A DNA stretch of 64,000 nt, taken from Closterium sp. Naga37s-1. Taxonomy: Eukaryota; Streptophyta; Zygnematophyceae; Desmidiales; Closteriaceae. The stretch is from NCBI GenBank assembly GCA_947471745.1, contig CANJKZ010000952.1, positions 514,001 through 578,000 of the forward strand. The letters are read 5' to 3'. The notes beneath the pieces were generated by a model that made no database searches, was not told where the DNA came from, and saw only the letters and a program-made list of their open reading frames with translations. This document shows positions 63,678 to 64,000 of the stretch, piece by piece; within the stretch, counting starts at the first letter, position 1; the number at the start of each line of letters is the position of its first letter. Both the position numbers and the translations under genes were made by a program.

Positions 63678-64000
63678 ATCACCCCAGCGAGGGAGCTCAA
63701 CAGCGTCAGGAAACTGGGCGTGCCAGGCGTCAGTCAGGCGACCGAAGCAGCGCTGCGTAGTGTGTGGCCCTCCGCACGTCTCCCCATGGCGCCCGCCGGT
63801 GCGAAGAACGTAAGTGCAGGGACCAACACCCCCAGACCTCCCACGCCCAGCGTACCACTCACGAAGCTGCTGGGCCGACGGGGTCTCACGGGAACGCGGC
63901 TGCTGCTGGCGCTGGCTACCACCAAAGCCTCCACGCTGCGCGGCTCCACCGCGACCAGCACCACCGCCGCCGCCACCTCCACCACCGCTGCCGCTGCCTC

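Larger units (their letters stand above)
45694..64000 (-). mobile_element. Copia-E: minus-strand copia hosting Copia-F, Copia-G and a solo LTR; runs off the window
   Basis: The 3' LTR (45694-45824, 131 bp) is followed on the plus strand by the family polypurine tract in reverse. The element body appears in four blocks: 45,825-48,910, 55,927-56,190, 61,863-63,439 and 63,683-64,000. Parts, read on the minus strand from the right: gag with SAQQLREWYA and CX13CX4HX4C (63,690-63,990), protease region, pre-integrase and integrase (61,830-62,850), EPGGA/GA-rich linker with SPQRLREWYA (about 47,700-48,900), RT and RNase H (46,054-47,580). The 5' LTR is outside the window. Broken: three insertions and several smaller breaks. 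Confidence 0.9.

Overview
The window is nuclear DNA from a green-lineage eukaryote. It holds two intron-rich host genes with plant-type products, a plant-type protoporphyrinogen oxidase and an organellar (plastid/mitochondrial) glutamyl-tRNA synthetase. It also holds Ty1/copia and Ty3/chromovirus retrotransposons, two of which carry clear initiator-tRNA-Met-type primer sites. Very GC-rich third codon positions, C-rich introns and heavy minisatellite content remind me of a zygnematophyte alga such as Closterium. That genus guess is recollection, not something the sequence proves.

Layout. From 1 to about 5.0 kb (+) lies the 3' part of PPOX: five exons, 272 codons plus stop, with earlier exons outside the window. 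From 5.72 to 14.08 kb (+) lies a complete 12-exon GluRS gene whose exons add up to exactly 598 codons including stop. Both genes are full of 'exon echoes': degenerate or near-identical tandem copies of the neighbouring exon, often with its splice site, lying in the introns. There are about thirty, plus 21-, 23-, 24-, 26-, 149-, 187- and 302-bp tandem repeats. From 15.06 to 15.90 kb (-) is an open frame for a disordered GSGYNAE-repeat protein of unknown function.

From 16.98 kb to the end almost everything is retrotransposon, in two nested stacks. Stack 1 is a Ty3 chromovirus (16,988-37,046, minus strand, target-site duplication ATAAA, LTRs about 5% diverged). Two sister copia elements sit inside it (19,936-27,279, duplication AACCC; 28,808-36,201, duplication CGCTG), each with identical 125-126 bp LTRs. 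After a decayed copia (about 37.8-42.0 kb) come a mosaic carrying three different short LTRs (41,986-44,051) and two Ty3 fragments. Stack 2 is a minus-strand copia that starts at 45,694 and runs off the window. It is interrupted by a young copia (48,911-55,921, duplication CCCCA, identical LTRs), by a Tnt1-like copia with about 0.8-kb LTRs (56,198-61,862), and by a 233-bp solo LTR (63,445-63,677, duplication ATCAC).

How the parts relate. GluRS charges tRNA-Glu, which feeds both organellar translation and the C5 route to tetrapyrroles. PPOX performs a late step of the same route. Two tetrapyrrole-linked genes therefore lie head-to-tail, about 700 bp apart. The most unusual signals are the pervasive exon echoes, a G-box-bearing 23-bp array inside PPOX, and two shared oddities of the copia family: a recurrent SPQQLREWYA motif in both gag and the integrase-RT linker, and a zinc knuckle with a 13-residue first loop.
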